Shown: piece by piece, positions 1 to 7,799 of the stretch
How positions within the stretch are numbered: the stretch's first letter is position 1
How the letters are laid out: the number at the start of each line of letters is the position of its first letter
NCBI GenBank assembly: GCA_937926975.1
Contig: CALBCJ010000012.1
Location: 62,001 to 126,000, forward strand
Direction: 5' to 3'
From: an uncultured Propionibacteriaceae bacterium
GTDB taxonomy: Bacteria; Actinomycetota; Actinomycetes; Propionibacteriales; Propionibacteriaceae
Length of the DNA stretch: 64,000 bases
Position numbers and translations under genes: made by a program
The notes under the pieces: generated by a model
The model's input: the letters and a program-made list of their open reading frames with translations, nothing else
Databases searched by the model: none
Told to the model about the DNA's origin: nothing

Positions 1-490
1 GCATCAGCAGCCTCAGCTATGGCTGTCGACCTCGGTCACCACTCGGGCACCGCGTCCCGGGGAAGTGGCCGGGGTCAGCTATCACTTCATCTCTGACGCT
101 GACTTCGACCAGATGATCGCCGACGAGCAGCTGCTGGAGTGGGCAGTCGTCCACGGTCACCACCGCTACGGCACGCCCCGCCAGCCGGTGCTCGACGCGG
201 TCGCCGCCGACCGCCAGGTCCTGCTCGAAGTGGACCTGGGTGGGGCCCGGCAGATCCGGCAGACCCTGCCCAGCGCCCTTCAGGTCTTCCTGCTGCCGCC
301 GAGCTGGGAGGAGCTCGAGCGGCGGCTGAGGGGCCGCGCCACCGAGGACGCGGCCACCGTCACCCGCCGCCTCCAGACCGCCCGCGACGAGCTGGCTGCG
401 GTCGGCGAGTTCGACGCCACAGTCGTGAATACCGAAGTCGCGGACACCGTTGCTGAGCTGGTACAGTTGCTCGGTCTGGGCTCCGGGTGA
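1..490 (+). CDS. gmk: Guanylate kinase, 5' end missing
   Basis: Guanylate kinase phosphorylates GMP to GDP with ATP in the cytoplasm. The frame (codons from base 2) runs open into the left window edge, so about 162 C-terminal residues are visible and the N-terminal P-loop lies outside. The visible start STSVTTRAPRPGEV is the GMP-binding signature, followed by YHFISDADF, the HHRYGTP segment, VLLEVDLGGARQIR (Walker B-like strand and base-binding region) and the lid arginines in RRLRGRATE. It ends with TGA at 488-490. rpoZ begins 51 bases downstream in the same direction, the usual actinobacterial gmk-rpoZ pairing. Identification is firm; only the missing start limits the entry. Confidence 0.95.
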   Translation, partial: HQQPQLWLSTSVTTRAPRPGEVAGVSYHFISDADFDQMIADEQLLEWAVVHGHHRYGTPRQPVLDAVAADRQVLLEVDLGGARQIRQTLPSALQVFLLPPSWEELERRLRGRATEDAATVTRRLQTARDELAAVGEFDATVVNTEVADTVAELVQLLGLGSG

Positions 491-541
491 GGTCAGCCTT
501 CCCGGCAGGCCCTTCGAGCGACTCACGAGCGAAGGTACCTA

Positions 542-877
542 GTGACGGTTCACCCTGAAGGCATCATCAACCCCCCGATCGACGACCTCCTGACGCAGGT
601 CGACTCCAAGTACCGGCTGGTTCTGTTCGCCGCCAAGCGAGCTCGGCAGATCAACGCCTACTACTCGCAGCTAGGGGAGGGCCTGCTGGAGAACGTGGGC
701 CCGCTGGTGGACACCGCGGCCCAGGAGAAGCCGCTGTCGATCGCGCTGCGCGAGATCAGCGCGGGCGTGCTGGACTGCACCCCGGTCGACCCCGAGGCAG
801 AGGCCGCGGCCATGGCCGAGGCGGTCGCCGACCCGGACTTCGTCTTCGGTGACCCCTTCGGTGACTCTGACCTGTAA
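542..877 (+). CDS. rpoZ: RNA polymerase omega subunit
   Basis: Omega is the small subunit that binds beta-prime and helps assemble RNA polymerase. The 111-residue product is normal for actinobacteria. It has the family core: PIDDLLTQVDSKYRLVLFAAKRARQIN, here split as IDDLLTQVDSKYRL plus FAAKRARQINAYY, then the conserved PLVD and KPLSIALREISAG segments, with an acidic C-terminal tail (DPDFVFGDPFGDSDL). The start is GTG at 542; no strong Shine-Dalgarno sequence is visible, so it may depend on the gmk transcript. coaBC normally follows rpoZ in actinobacteria, but here metK comes next. Confidence 0.95.
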   Translation: MTVHPEGIINPPIDDLLTQVDSKYRLVLFAAKRARQINAYYSQLGEGLLENVGPLVDTAAQEKPLSIALREISAGVLDCTPVDPEAEAAAMAEAVADPDFVFGDPFGDSDL

Positions 878-884
878 GAGCCCG

Positions 885-934
885 GACGCCAGGAGCCGCC
901 GGTTCCATCACTCAGCCTGGTCCTTCCTGGCGTC
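885..934 (+). terminator. 10-bp stem hairpin between rpoZ and metK
   Basis: A perfect 10-bp inverted repeat (GACGCCAGGA at 885-894 and TCCTGGCGTC at 925-934) encloses a 30-base loop, starting seven bases after the rpoZ stop. There is no U tract. Its position suggests a transcript end or processing structure for gmk-rpoZ, or a leader element for metK. I cannot match it to a known SAM riboswitch fold by eye. Confidence 0.45.
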
Positions 935-1012
935 GGAGGCTAGGTCTCACTGGTGCTGTCTGCCCGTGCTGCCCCCGACGCCGATCGCAACCGAACCCAC
1001 CAAGGAGTAGCT

Positions 1013-2200
1013 GTGCAGCGTCTGTTCACGTCGGAGTCCGTCACCGAAGGCCACCCGGACAAGGTGTCCGACTCGATCTCGGACTCGGTCCTGGATGCCC
1101 TGCTGGAGCAGGACCCGTTGAGCCGGGTCGCGGTCGAGACCCTGGTCACCACGGGTCTGGTGGTGGTAGCCGGCGAGGTCACGACCGAGGCCTACGCTGA
1201 TATCGCCAAGATCGCCCGGCAGCGGGTCATGGACATCGGCTACACCTCCTCTGACGTCGGCTTCGACGGCGGGTCGTGCGGCGTGGTAGTGGCGCTGGGC
1301 TCCCAGTCACCGGACATCGCCCAGGGCGTCAACACCGCCGAGGAGCAGCGGGCCGAGGGCTCGGCTGACGCGCTCGACGGTCAGGGGGCCGGGGACCAGG
1401 GCCTGATGTTCGGCTACGCCTGCAACGACACCGCCAGCCTGATGCCGCTGCCGATCGACATCGCCCACCGCCTGGCCGAGAGGCTGACCGCGGTCCGCAA
1501 GGACGGCGTCCTCGACTACCTGCGTCCCGACGGCAAGACCCAGGTCACGATCGCGTACGAGGGCGACCAGCCGGTCGGCATCGACACGGTCGTGGTCTCC
1601 ACCCAGCACAGCGCTGACGTCACTCAGGCCACCATCGCCGCTGGTGTCCGGCGCGAGGTGATCGACCCGGCCCTGGCGACGTACGACATCGCCCGGCCGG
1701 AGCTGAAGGTGTACGTCAACCCGACCGGCTCGTTCGTGGTCGGCGGCCCGATGGGCGATGCCGGCGTGACCGGGCGCAAGATCATCGTCGACACCTACGG
1801 CGGCATGGCCCGCCACGGTGGCGGTGCCTTCTCCGGCAAGGACCCGTCCAAGGTGGACCGCTCCGCCTCGTACGCGATGCGCTGGGTCGCCAAGAACGTC
1901 GTCGCTGCCGGGCTCGCGGCCCGCTGCGAGGTTCAGGTCGCGTACGCGATCGGCCGGTCCCACCCGGTCGGGCTGTTCATCGACTGCTTCGGCACCGAGT
2001 CGGTCCCGCTGGACCAGATCAGCCAGGCCGTGACCAGTGTCTTCGACCTGCGCCCGGCGGCCCTGGTCCGCGACCTTGACCTGCTGCGCCCGATCTACCG
2101 GCTGACCACCAACTACGGCCACTTCGGCCGGGACCTGCCGGAGCTGACCTGGGAGCGCACCGACCGCGCCGAGGCGCTCGCCAAGGCCGTCCAGGGCTGA
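1013..2200 (+). CDS. metK: S-adenosylmethionine synthetase
   Basis: MetK makes S-adenosylmethionine from methionine and ATP. I chose GTG 1013 because AGGAG at 1003-1007 sits just upstream and the product then begins VQRLFTSESVTEGHPDK, the standard N-terminus; the open frame extends further up to 953 but that extension resembles nothing. The 395-residue length is typical. Signatures: GHPDK (residues 13-17), GAGDQGLMFGYA (methionine/ATP site), and the P-loop-like GGGAFSGKDPSKVDRSA. A strong hairpin at 2219-2246 ends the transcript. Downstream uses in this window include the methyltransferases RsmB and TrmI and reactivation of MetH. Confidence 0.97.
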   Translation: MQRLFTSESVTEGHPDKVSDSISDSVLDALLEQDPLSRVAVETLVTTGLVVVAGEVTTEAYADIAKIARQRVMDIGYTSSDVGFDGGSCGVVVALGSQSPDIAQGVNTAEEQRAEGSADALDGQGAGDQGLMFGYACNDTASLMPLPIDIAHRLAERLTAVRKDGVLDYLRPDGKTQVTIAYEGDQPVGIDTVVVSTQHSADVTQATIAAGVRREVIDPALATYDIARPELKVYVNPTGSFVVGGPMGDAGVTGRKIIVDTYGGMARHGGGAFSGKDPSKVDRSASYAMRWVAKNVVAAGLAARCEVQVAYAIGRSHPVGLFIDCFGTESVPLDQISQAVTSVFDLRPAALVRDLDLLRPIYRLTTNYGHFGRDLPELTWERTDRAEALAKAVQG

Positions 2201-2218
2201 GACTCCCTGGCAGCACCA

Positions 2219-2246
2219 GTGCCCGGGCCACGACTGGCCCGGGCAC
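2219..2246 (+). terminator. 12-bp hairpin terminator after metK
   Basis: A perfect inverted repeat, GTGCCCGGGCCA and its complement, with the four-base loop CGAC starts 19 bases after the metK stop. No U tract follows, as is common for terminators in high-GC actinobacteria. It separates metK from the leaderless priA promoter. Confidence 0.75.
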
Positions 2247-2346
2247 GGTCATGCTCAGGGCCCGCGGTCGTCTGGGGCCCGAGCGGCTGGTTCTGGACGC
2301 GGTAGGCGGCTGCTGCCAGGTCACCGGCGAAGGCCGCCCCACCTTC

Positions 2347-2352
2347 TAGGGT
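2347..2352 (+). promoter_or_regulatory. -10 box for leaderless priA
   Basis: TAGGGT lies six bases before ATG 2359, so transcription is expected to begin at the start codon itself. This decides between GTG 2353 and ATG 2359 in favour of the ATG. Confidence 0.6.
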
Positions 2353-2358
2353 GTGCCC

Positions 2359-4320
2359 ATGGTCGAGGTGGCACGACCCGTTGCCCGGGTGTACGTGGAT
2401 GTCGGCCTGCCGCACCTGGACCGCCCCTTCGACTACGCCGTTCCGGCGGAGCTGGACGAGGCGGTGGTCGTCGGCTCCCGGGTCCGGGTCCGGTTCTCGG
2501 GGCGACTGGTCAACGGCTTTGTCGTGGAGCGGGTCGAGACCTCGCCGCAGCAGTCCCTGGCCCCGGTCGTCCGCAGCGTCAGCCCCGAGCCGGTGCTGCC
2601 ACCCGGCTCAGCCCGGCTGGTGCGGGCGGTCGCCGACCACTACGGGGGGAGCTTCAGTGATGTGGCGCGGCTGGCGGTCCCACCGCGGCACGCCAGCACC
2701 GAGACCGCTGCCCAGCGGCCCAACCCCGACCTGGTGGCCCCGTCACCGGCGGCAGAGGTTCTGGGGGCCTACCCCCAGGGCGAGTCGTTCCTGGCGCGGC
2801 TGCGCTCGGGCGAGTCCCCGCGGGCAGCCTGGACGGTGGTGCCCAGCTGTGGCCCGGAGGGGGACTGGGCGGTCGGGACCGCCGAGGCGGTCGCAGCGAC
2901 CGTGGCGTCGGGACGCTCGGCGGTGGTGGTGGTGCCCGACGCCCGTGACGTGGCCCGGGTGGCGCCGGCGCTGGAGGCCCGGGTCGGCCGAGCCTGGGTG
3001 GTCCGGCAGCAGGCCGAGCTGGGGCCGTCGGCGCGGTACCGGTCGTTTCTGCGGGGTCTGCGGGGCCAGGCCCGGGTCGTGGTGGGGACCCGGTCGGCGG
3101 TGTTCGCCCCGGTGGTCGACCTGGGTCTGCTGTGCGTCTGGGACGACGGCGACGACCTGCACGCCGAGCCGCGGGCTCCGTACCCGCACGCTCGGGACGT
3201 GGCCGCGATCCGCAGCAGCCAGACGGGGGCCGGGTTTCTCGTGGCCTCCACAAGCCGCAGCTGTGAGGTACAGGCCTGGGTGGAGCGAGGCTGGCTGGCT
3301 CCGATCGCGCTGGTCCCCGACCAGGTACGGCGCCTGGCCCCGGCGGTCCGGGTCGCCCGCGACGACGACGACGCGCTGGAGCGCGACCCGGCGGCCCGGC
3401 TGGCTCGCCTGCCGCGGGAGGTGTTCACCGTGGTCCGGGCCGGCCTGGCGCAGGGGCCGGTGCTGGTCCAGGTCCCCCGAGCCGGGTACCTGGCCGCGCT
3501 CAGCTGCGCGGCCTGCGGCAGCCGGGCCCGCTGCCCGGTCTGCGGCGGGCCACTGCGCAGCGACTCCGACCTGAGTCGTCCGGGCCCCAGGCTGTCGTGC
3601 CGCTGGTGCAGCCGGGTGGTGACCGGGTGGCACTGCCCAGACTGCGGGTCGAGGCGGCTCCGCTCGTACCAGGTCGGGGCGGAGCGGACCGCGGAGGAGC
3701 TCGGCCGGGCCTTCCCCCAGACCCCGGTCCGCCGCTCGGCGCAGGGCCGGGTCCTGGACCGGGTGGGTGCGGAGCCGGCGCTGGTAGTGGCGACTCCGGG
3801 AGCCGAGCCGCCAGCCGCTCACGGCTATGCCGCCGCGCTGCTGCTGGACGCCAGCGCTCTGCTCGCCCGGGCCGACCTGAGGGCGGCCGAGGAGGCGCTT
3901 CGACGCTGGCTCCAGGCGGTGGCCCTGGTCCGGCCGGGGACGGCAGGTGGGACCGTGCTGCTGGTCGGGCCGCCCCAGTCGCGCGCGGTCCAGGCCCTGC
4001 TCCGGCTGGACCCGGGGGGCTTCGCCAGCCGGGAGCTGGCCGAGCGGGCCGAGGCGGGATTTCCGCCAGCGGTGCGGTTCGCGGTGGCAGAGGGAGAGTG
4101 GAGCATCCTGGTCGAGCTGGCCAAGGCCCTGGCGGAGGTCCCGGGGCTGGCCGCGCTGGGACCGGCCGAGGCCACCGAGCAGGCCCGGCTGCTGGTCCGC
4201 TGCCCGCTGCCAGGCGGCGCCGACCTGGCCCGGGCCGTGCAGGCCTTCCAGGCTGGACGGTCCGCCCGCAAGGACCAGCGCCCGCTGCGGGTTCGGGTCG
4301 ACCCCGTCGTCCTGGAGTAG
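2359..4320 (+). CDS. priA: PriA-like primosomal protein, ATPase motifs degenerate
   Basis: PriA recognises stalled forks and restarts replication. This 653-residue protein has the PriA order: an N-terminal DNA-binding domain (VARVYVDVGLPHLDRPFDYAVP), a helicase-like core, and a C-terminal domain. The core retains the zinc-binding cysteines (CAACGSRARCPVCGG and CRWCSRVVTGWHCPDCGS), but there is no GxxxxGKT P-loop, and the DEEH box is replaced by WDDGDD around residue 265. That loss is typical of actinobacterial PriA, which probably acts as a structural loader rather than a translocating helicase. A leaderless promoter (TAGGGT) precedes ATG 2359. Neighbours metK and fmt match the conserved order. 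Confidence 0.92.
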   Translation: MVEVARPVARVYVDVGLPHLDRPFDYAVPAELDEAVVVGSRVRVRFSGRLVNGFVVERVETSPQQSLAPVVRSVSPEPVLPPGSARLVRAVADHYGGSFSDVARLAVPPRHASTETAAQRPNPDLVAPSPAAEVLGAYPQGESFLARLRSGESPRAAWTVVPSCGPEGDWAVGTAEAVAATVASGRSAVVVVPDARDVARVAPALEARVGRAWVVRQQAELGPSARYRSFLRGLRGQARVVVGTRSAVFAPVVDLGLLCVWDDGDDLHAEPRAPYPHARDVAAIRSSQTGAGFLVASTSRSCEVQAWVERGWLAPIALVPDQVRRLAPAVRVARDDDDALERDPAARLARLPREVFTVVRAGLAQGPVLVQVPRAGYLAALSCAACGSRARCPVCGGPLRSDSDLSRPGPRLSCRWCSRVVTGWHCPDCGSRRLRSYQVGAERTAEELGRAFPQTPVRRSAQGRVLDRVGAEPALVVATPGAEPPAAHGYAAALLLDASALLARADLRAAEEALRRWLQAVALVRPGTAGGTVLLVGPPQSRAVQALLRLDPGGFASRELAERAEAGFPPAVRFAVAEGEWSILVELAKALAEVPGLAALGPAEATEQARLLVRCPLPGGADLARAVQAFQAGRSARKDQRPLRVRVDPVVLE

Positions 4321-4382
4321 GTGCTGGCAGTCCTGGCGCCGTCACCGGCATAGTGTTCTCACCGACGGACACCAGGAGAGAC

Positions 4383-4760
4383 GTGAGCGCAGACTCGAAG
4401 GCGGCGAAGAAGGCTGAGAAGAAGGCCGAGAAGGCCGCCAGAAAGGCCAGGGAGGCTGAGAAGGTCGCCCAGGCGAAGGCCGCCAGGAAGGGCGCTGACA
4501 AGGCGAAGGCCGGGAAGAAGGCCAAGGCCGCCAAGGCTCACGACGGCACGAAGGGCAAGGCCGAGAAGACCGTGACAATCACCGTGCTCCACGCCGAGCC
4601 GGAGATCCTCCTCACCGTCGACCACGGTGCCGTCGCCAGCACCTGGCGCCGGCCTGCGCGCGGCATCGCTCGGACCAGCTACCGCCCCTCGGTGACCGCG
4701 GTGGCCCGGTCTCGCGCCAAGCTGCGGCGTCAGGCCGCAGCCGCGCCGCACGAAGGGTGA
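4383..4760 (+). CDS. Lysine/alanine-rich small protein, unknown function
   Basis: A 125-residue protein whose first ~62 residues are almost only Lys, Ala, Glu and Arg in a histone H1-like or coiled-coil pattern (for example AAKKAEKKAEKAARKAREAE). The C-terminal half is more ordered (VTITVLHAEPEILLTVDHG) and ends in a basic tail. GTG 4383 follows AGGAG at 4374-4378. It lies between priA and fmt, where the conserved housekeeping order usually has no such gene. The basic low-complexity region suggests nucleic-acid or ribosome association, but that is inference; no known family is recognised. Confidence 0.7.
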   Translation: MSADSKAAKKAEKKAEKAARKAREAEKVAQAKAARKGADKAKAGKKAKAAKAHDGTKGKAEKTVTITVLHAEPEILLTVDHGAVASTWRRPARGIARTSYRPSVTAVARSRAKLRRQAAAAPHEG

Positions 4761-4777
4761 GTGGCAAGGCAGATCGG

Positions 4778-4783
4778 TAGGCT
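4778..4783 (+). promoter_or_regulatory. -10 box for leaderless fmt
   Basis: TAGGCT ends seven bases before ATG 4791, giving a predicted leaderless fmt transcript and supporting ATG 4791 over the upstream in-frame GTG 4761. Confidence 0.5.
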
Positions 4784-4790
4784 GCCGGCC

Positions 4791-5708
4791 ATGCGAGTGG
4801 TCTTTGCCGGTACCCCGGACATCGCAGTTCCCAGCCTGGAGGCGATCGCCGCCAGCGGGCACGAGCTGGTAGCGGTGCTGACCCGGCCGGCAGCGCCCCA
4901 GGGGCGCAGCCGCCGCCCGGTGCCCAGCCCGGTCGCGGCCTGGGGCAGGGAGCACGGCCTGGAGGTCCTCACCCCCGAGCACCCCCGCGACCCGGAGCTT
5001 CAGCGCCGGCTGGCCGAGATCGCCCCCGCCTGCTGCCCGGTGGTGGCGTACGGGGGGCTGCTTCCGCAGCGGGTGCTGGCGGTGCCAGCCCAGGGCTGGG
5101 TCAACCTTCACTTCTCGCTGCTGCCGCGCTACCGCGGCGCCGCGCCGGTGCAGCGGGCCCTGCTGGCCGGCGAGCCGATCACCGGGGCCACGACCTTCCA
5201 GATCGTCCGCGAGCTGGACGCCGGGCCTGTCTGGCGCACCCTGACCGAGCCGGTCGGGTCGCAGGACACCTCCGGCGAGCTGCTGACCCGGCTGGCGCAC
5301 CGCGGTGCCGCGCTGCTGGTGGAGACCCTGGACGCGGTGGCCGCCGGGGAGCAGCCCGTGCCGCAGGCGGCCGGCCCGGTCTCGTACGCGCCGAAGCTGG
5401 ACCCCGACCAGGTCCGGATCGACTGGTCCAGCCCGGCGGTCGAGATCGACCGCCTGGTCCGGGCCGCCAACCCGGACCCCGGCGCCTGGACCCTGCTCGC
5501 GGGCGAGCGGTTCAAGGTGCTGCTCGCCGAGCCGGCCGAGAGCGACCTGGAGCCCGGGCGGCTCGCCCCCGGCAAGCGTGAGGTGCTGGTCGGTACCGGC
5601 GCCGGGTCGCTGCGGCTGCTGCAGGTCCAGCCGCTCGGCAAGCGCCCGATGCCCGGCCCGGACTGGGCCCGCGGTGCCCGGCTGAGCGACCACGAGGTCT
5701 TCGCATGA
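4791..5708 (+). CDS. fmt: Methionyl-tRNA formyltransferase
   Basis: Fmt formylates initiator Met-tRNA with 10-formyl-tetrahydrofolate. The 305-residue protein has the Rossmann-like formyltransferase domain starting MRVVFAGTPDIAVPSLEA, the active-site segment VNLHFSLLPRYRGAAPVQRA with the catalytic Asn and His, then TTFQIVRELDAGPV and a C-terminal OB-like tRNA-binding domain. The start is ATG 4791, directly downstream of a -10 box. Its stop overlaps the rsmB start by four bases (ATGA), so the two are translationally coupled, as is common in this operon. Confidence 0.96.
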   Translation: MRVVFAGTPDIAVPSLEAIAASGHELVAVLTRPAAPQGRSRRPVPSPVAAWGREHGLEVLTPEHPRDPELQRRLAEIAPACCPVVAYGGLLPQRVLAVPAQGWVNLHFSLLPRYRGAAPVQRALLAGEPITGATTFQIVRELDAGPVWRTLTEPVGSQDTSGELLTRLAHRGAALLVETLDAVAAGEQPVPQAAGPVSYAPKLDPDQVRIDWSSPAVEIDRLVRAANPDPGAWTLLAGERFKVLLAEPAESDLEPGRLAPGKREVLVGTGAGSLRLLQVQPLGKRPMPGPDWARGARLSDHEVFA

Positions 5709-7105
5709 GCCAACGGCGCCGTCCTCGTCGGCAGGCCCGGGCCCGGCCGGTCGACCCGGCCCGGCGGGCCGCGTACGACGCGCTGCGAGCCGTCCACGCC
5801 GGCGGCGGTTACGCCAACCTGGTGCTCAGCGACCTGCTGGCCGAGCGCCGGCTGGAGGAGCGGGACGCGGCCTTCGCCACCGAGCTGCTCAGCGGCACCT
5901 GCCGGCTCCAGGGAACCTACGACGCGGTCATCGTCCGGGCCGCCGGCCGGCCACTGAGCTCCCTGCAGCCGGCCGTGGTCGACGTGCTGCGGCTCGGAGC
6001 GCACCAGCTGCTCTCGATGCGGGTCCCGGCGCACGCCGCGGTCACCTGCTCGGTCGACCTCGTCGCCGCGGCGGTCGGAGAGCGCGCCACCGCGGTGGTG
6101 AACGCCGTGCTGCGCCGAGTCGCTGGGCGCGACCTCGACACCTGGGTAGACCTGCTGGCCGCTGGCCTCAGCGGTGTCGACGAGCTGGCCGTACGCCACC
6201 ACCACCCCCGGTGGGTCGCCCAGGCGTTCGCCGAGGTGCTCGGCACGGTGGGTGCCGAGCGGGTGATGGAGGCCGACAACCGCCCGCCGGTGACGACCCT
6301 GGCAGTCCGACCCGGGCTGGCCTCGGTTGCCGAGCTGGTCGCCGACGGGGCCCGGCCCGGAGCCTGGTCCCCGTACGCGGCGGTGGTGTCCGGCAGCCCG
6401 TCTCAGCTGGCCGCGGTCCGCGAGGGCCGGGCCGGGGTCCAGGACGAGGGCTCCCAGCTGGTGGCGCTGGCGCTGTCGCGAGCCGAGTCCCCAGCCGGGC
6501 CGTGGCTCGACCTGTGCGCCGGTCCGGGCGGGAAGGCCGCCCTGCTGACTGGACTGGCGGCAGGCCAGGGCGAGCGCCTAGTGGCCGCCGAGCGGCAGCC
6601 GCACCGGGCCCGGCTAGTGGCCCAGGCGCTGCGCGGCTACGCCGGGCGCCGCGGGCCGGACGGGCAGGACCAGTCGCCGCTGGTGGTCGCCGCCGACGGC
6701 ACCTGCCCGGCCTGGCAGCCGGGCTCCTTCGCCCGGGTGCTGGCCGACGTCCCGTGCACCGGGACCGGGGCGCTGCGCCGCCGGCCCGACGCGCGCTGGC
6801 GCCACCAGGAGTCCGACCTGGCCGAGCTGGTGCCGCTGCAGGAGCGGCTGCTGCACAGTGCTCTGGATGCGGTCGTGCCTGGCGGGGTGGTGGCGTACGT
6901 GACCTGCTCACCCCACCCGGCGGAGACCGAGCAGGTGGTCCGGGCGGTGCACGACCAGCGAGACGACGTGTCGGTGCTCGACGCCTGGTCGTACCTGAGC
7001 GAGGTGGACGACATCGCCCGGGGGCCGTTCATCCAGCTCTGGCCGCACCGGCACTCCACCGACGCGATGTTCTGCGCGCTGCTGCGGCGCCGAGACCGGG
7101 CCTAG
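5705..7105 (+). CDS. rsmB: 16S rRNA m5C methyltransferase (RsmB/NOL1 family)
   Basis: This 466-residue enzyme methylates a cytosine (C967 in E. coli numbering) of 16S rRNA using SAM. The N-terminal third is a NusB-like RNA-binding domain (RRAAYDALRAVHAGGGYANLVL). The methyltransferase domain has the SAM motif WLDLCAGPGGKAALL, the PC catalytic cysteine in ADVPCTGTGALRRRPD with the RRPDARWR follow-up, and the second catalytic cysteine in VTCSPHPAETEQVV. It overlaps fmt by four bases and is followed 31 bases later by rpe. Confidence 0.95.
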   Translation: MSQRRRPRRQARARPVDPARRAAYDALRAVHAGGGYANLVLSDLLAERRLEERDAAFATELLSGTCRLQGTYDAVIVRAAGRPLSSLQPAVVDVLRLGAHQLLSMRVPAHAAVTCSVDLVAAAVGERATAVVNAVLRRVAGRDLDTWVDLLAAGLSGVDELAVRHHHPRWVAQAFAEVLGTVGAERVMEADNRPPVTTLAVRPGLASVAELVADGARPGAWSPYAAVVSGSPSQLAAVREGRAGVQDEGSQLVALALSRAESPAGPWLDLCAGPGGKAALLTGLAAGQGERLVAAERQPHRARLVAQALRGYAGRRGPDGQDQSPLVVAADGTCPAWQPGSFARVLADVPCTGTGALRRRPDARWRHQESDLAELVPLQERLLHSALDAVVPGGVVAYVTCSPHPAETEQVVRAVHDQRDDVSVLDAWSYLSEVDDIARGPFIQLWPHRHSTDAMFCALLRRRDRA

Positions 7106-7124
7106 GGGGCCGAAAGGTCGCCGC

Positions 7125-7130
7125 TACAGT
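7125..7130 (+). promoter_or_regulatory. -10 box for leaderless rpe
   Basis: TACAGT lies six bases upstream of GTG 7137, predicting a leaderless rpe-thrC transcript in addition to read-through from rsmB. Confidence 0.5.
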
Positions 7131-7136
7131 GACCAG

Positions 7137-7799
7137 GTGCCGATCCGCATCACACCCAGCATCCTCAATGCTGACTTCGCTGACCTCAGGGGTGAGATCG
7201 CCAAGATCCCCAGTGCCGACGCGGTCCACGTCGACGTCATGGACAACCACTTCGTGCCGAACCTGTCGATCGGGCTGCCGGTGGTGGAGGCGATCCGCCG
7301 CACCACCACCCAGATGCTCGACATCCACCTGATGATCGAGGACCCCGACCGCTGGGCGCTGCAGTTCGGGGAGGCCGGCGCCGAGTCGGTGACCTTCCAT
7401 GCTGAGGCGGCCAAGGCGCCGGTACGGCTGGCGCGGGCGCTGCGGGCGAAGGGCGTTCGGGCCGGGATCGGGCTCAACCCCGCCACTCCGGTCGACCAGG
7501 TGGCGCCGCTGCTCGGCGAGGTCGACATGGTGCTGTGCATGACCGTGGAGCCAGGCTTCGGCGGGCAGCCGTTCCTCGACCTGGTGCTGCCCAAGGTCCG
7601 CCAGGTCCGCGAGCTGGTCCGGCAGGCCGGGCTGGAGGTCTGGGTCCAGGTCGACGGCGGGGTCTCGGCGGAGACCATCGAGCGCTGTGCCGAGGCCGGA
7701 GCCGACACCTTCGTCGCTGGCTCGGCGGTGTACCGGGCCGACGACCCGGACGCCGTGGTGCGCCGGCTGCGGCAGCTGGCCGAAGGGTGCCGGCACTGA
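7137..7799 (+). CDS. rpe: Ribulose-phosphate 3-epimerase
   Basis: Rpe interconverts ribulose 5-phosphate and xylulose 5-phosphate in the pentose phosphate pathway. The 220-residue TIM barrel starts ITPSILNADFADL, has the metal ligands in VHVDVMDNHFVPN and MLDIHLMIEDP, the MTVEPGFGGQPF signature, and the phosphate-binding end QVDGGVSAETI with GADTFVAGSAVY. Start GTG 7137 fits both the N-terminus of the family and a leaderless promoter. Its TGA shares bases with the thrC ATG (TGATG), so thrC is translationally coupled. Confidence 0.96.
   Translation: MPIRITPSILNADFADLRGEIAKIPSADAVHVDVMDNHFVPNLSIGLPVVEAIRRTTTQMLDIHLMIEDPDRWALQFGEAGAESVTFHAEAAKAPVRLARALRAKGVRAGIGLNPATPVDQVAPLLGEVDMVLCMTVEPGFGGQPFLDLVLPKVRQVRELVRQAGLEVWVQVDGGVSAETIERCAEAGADTFVAGSAVYRADDPDAVVRRLRQLAEGCRH

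Noticed and set aside
953..1012. Upstream extension of metK from GTG 953
   Set aside because: The extra 20 residues do not resemble MetK, and AGGAG sits directly before GTG 1013.
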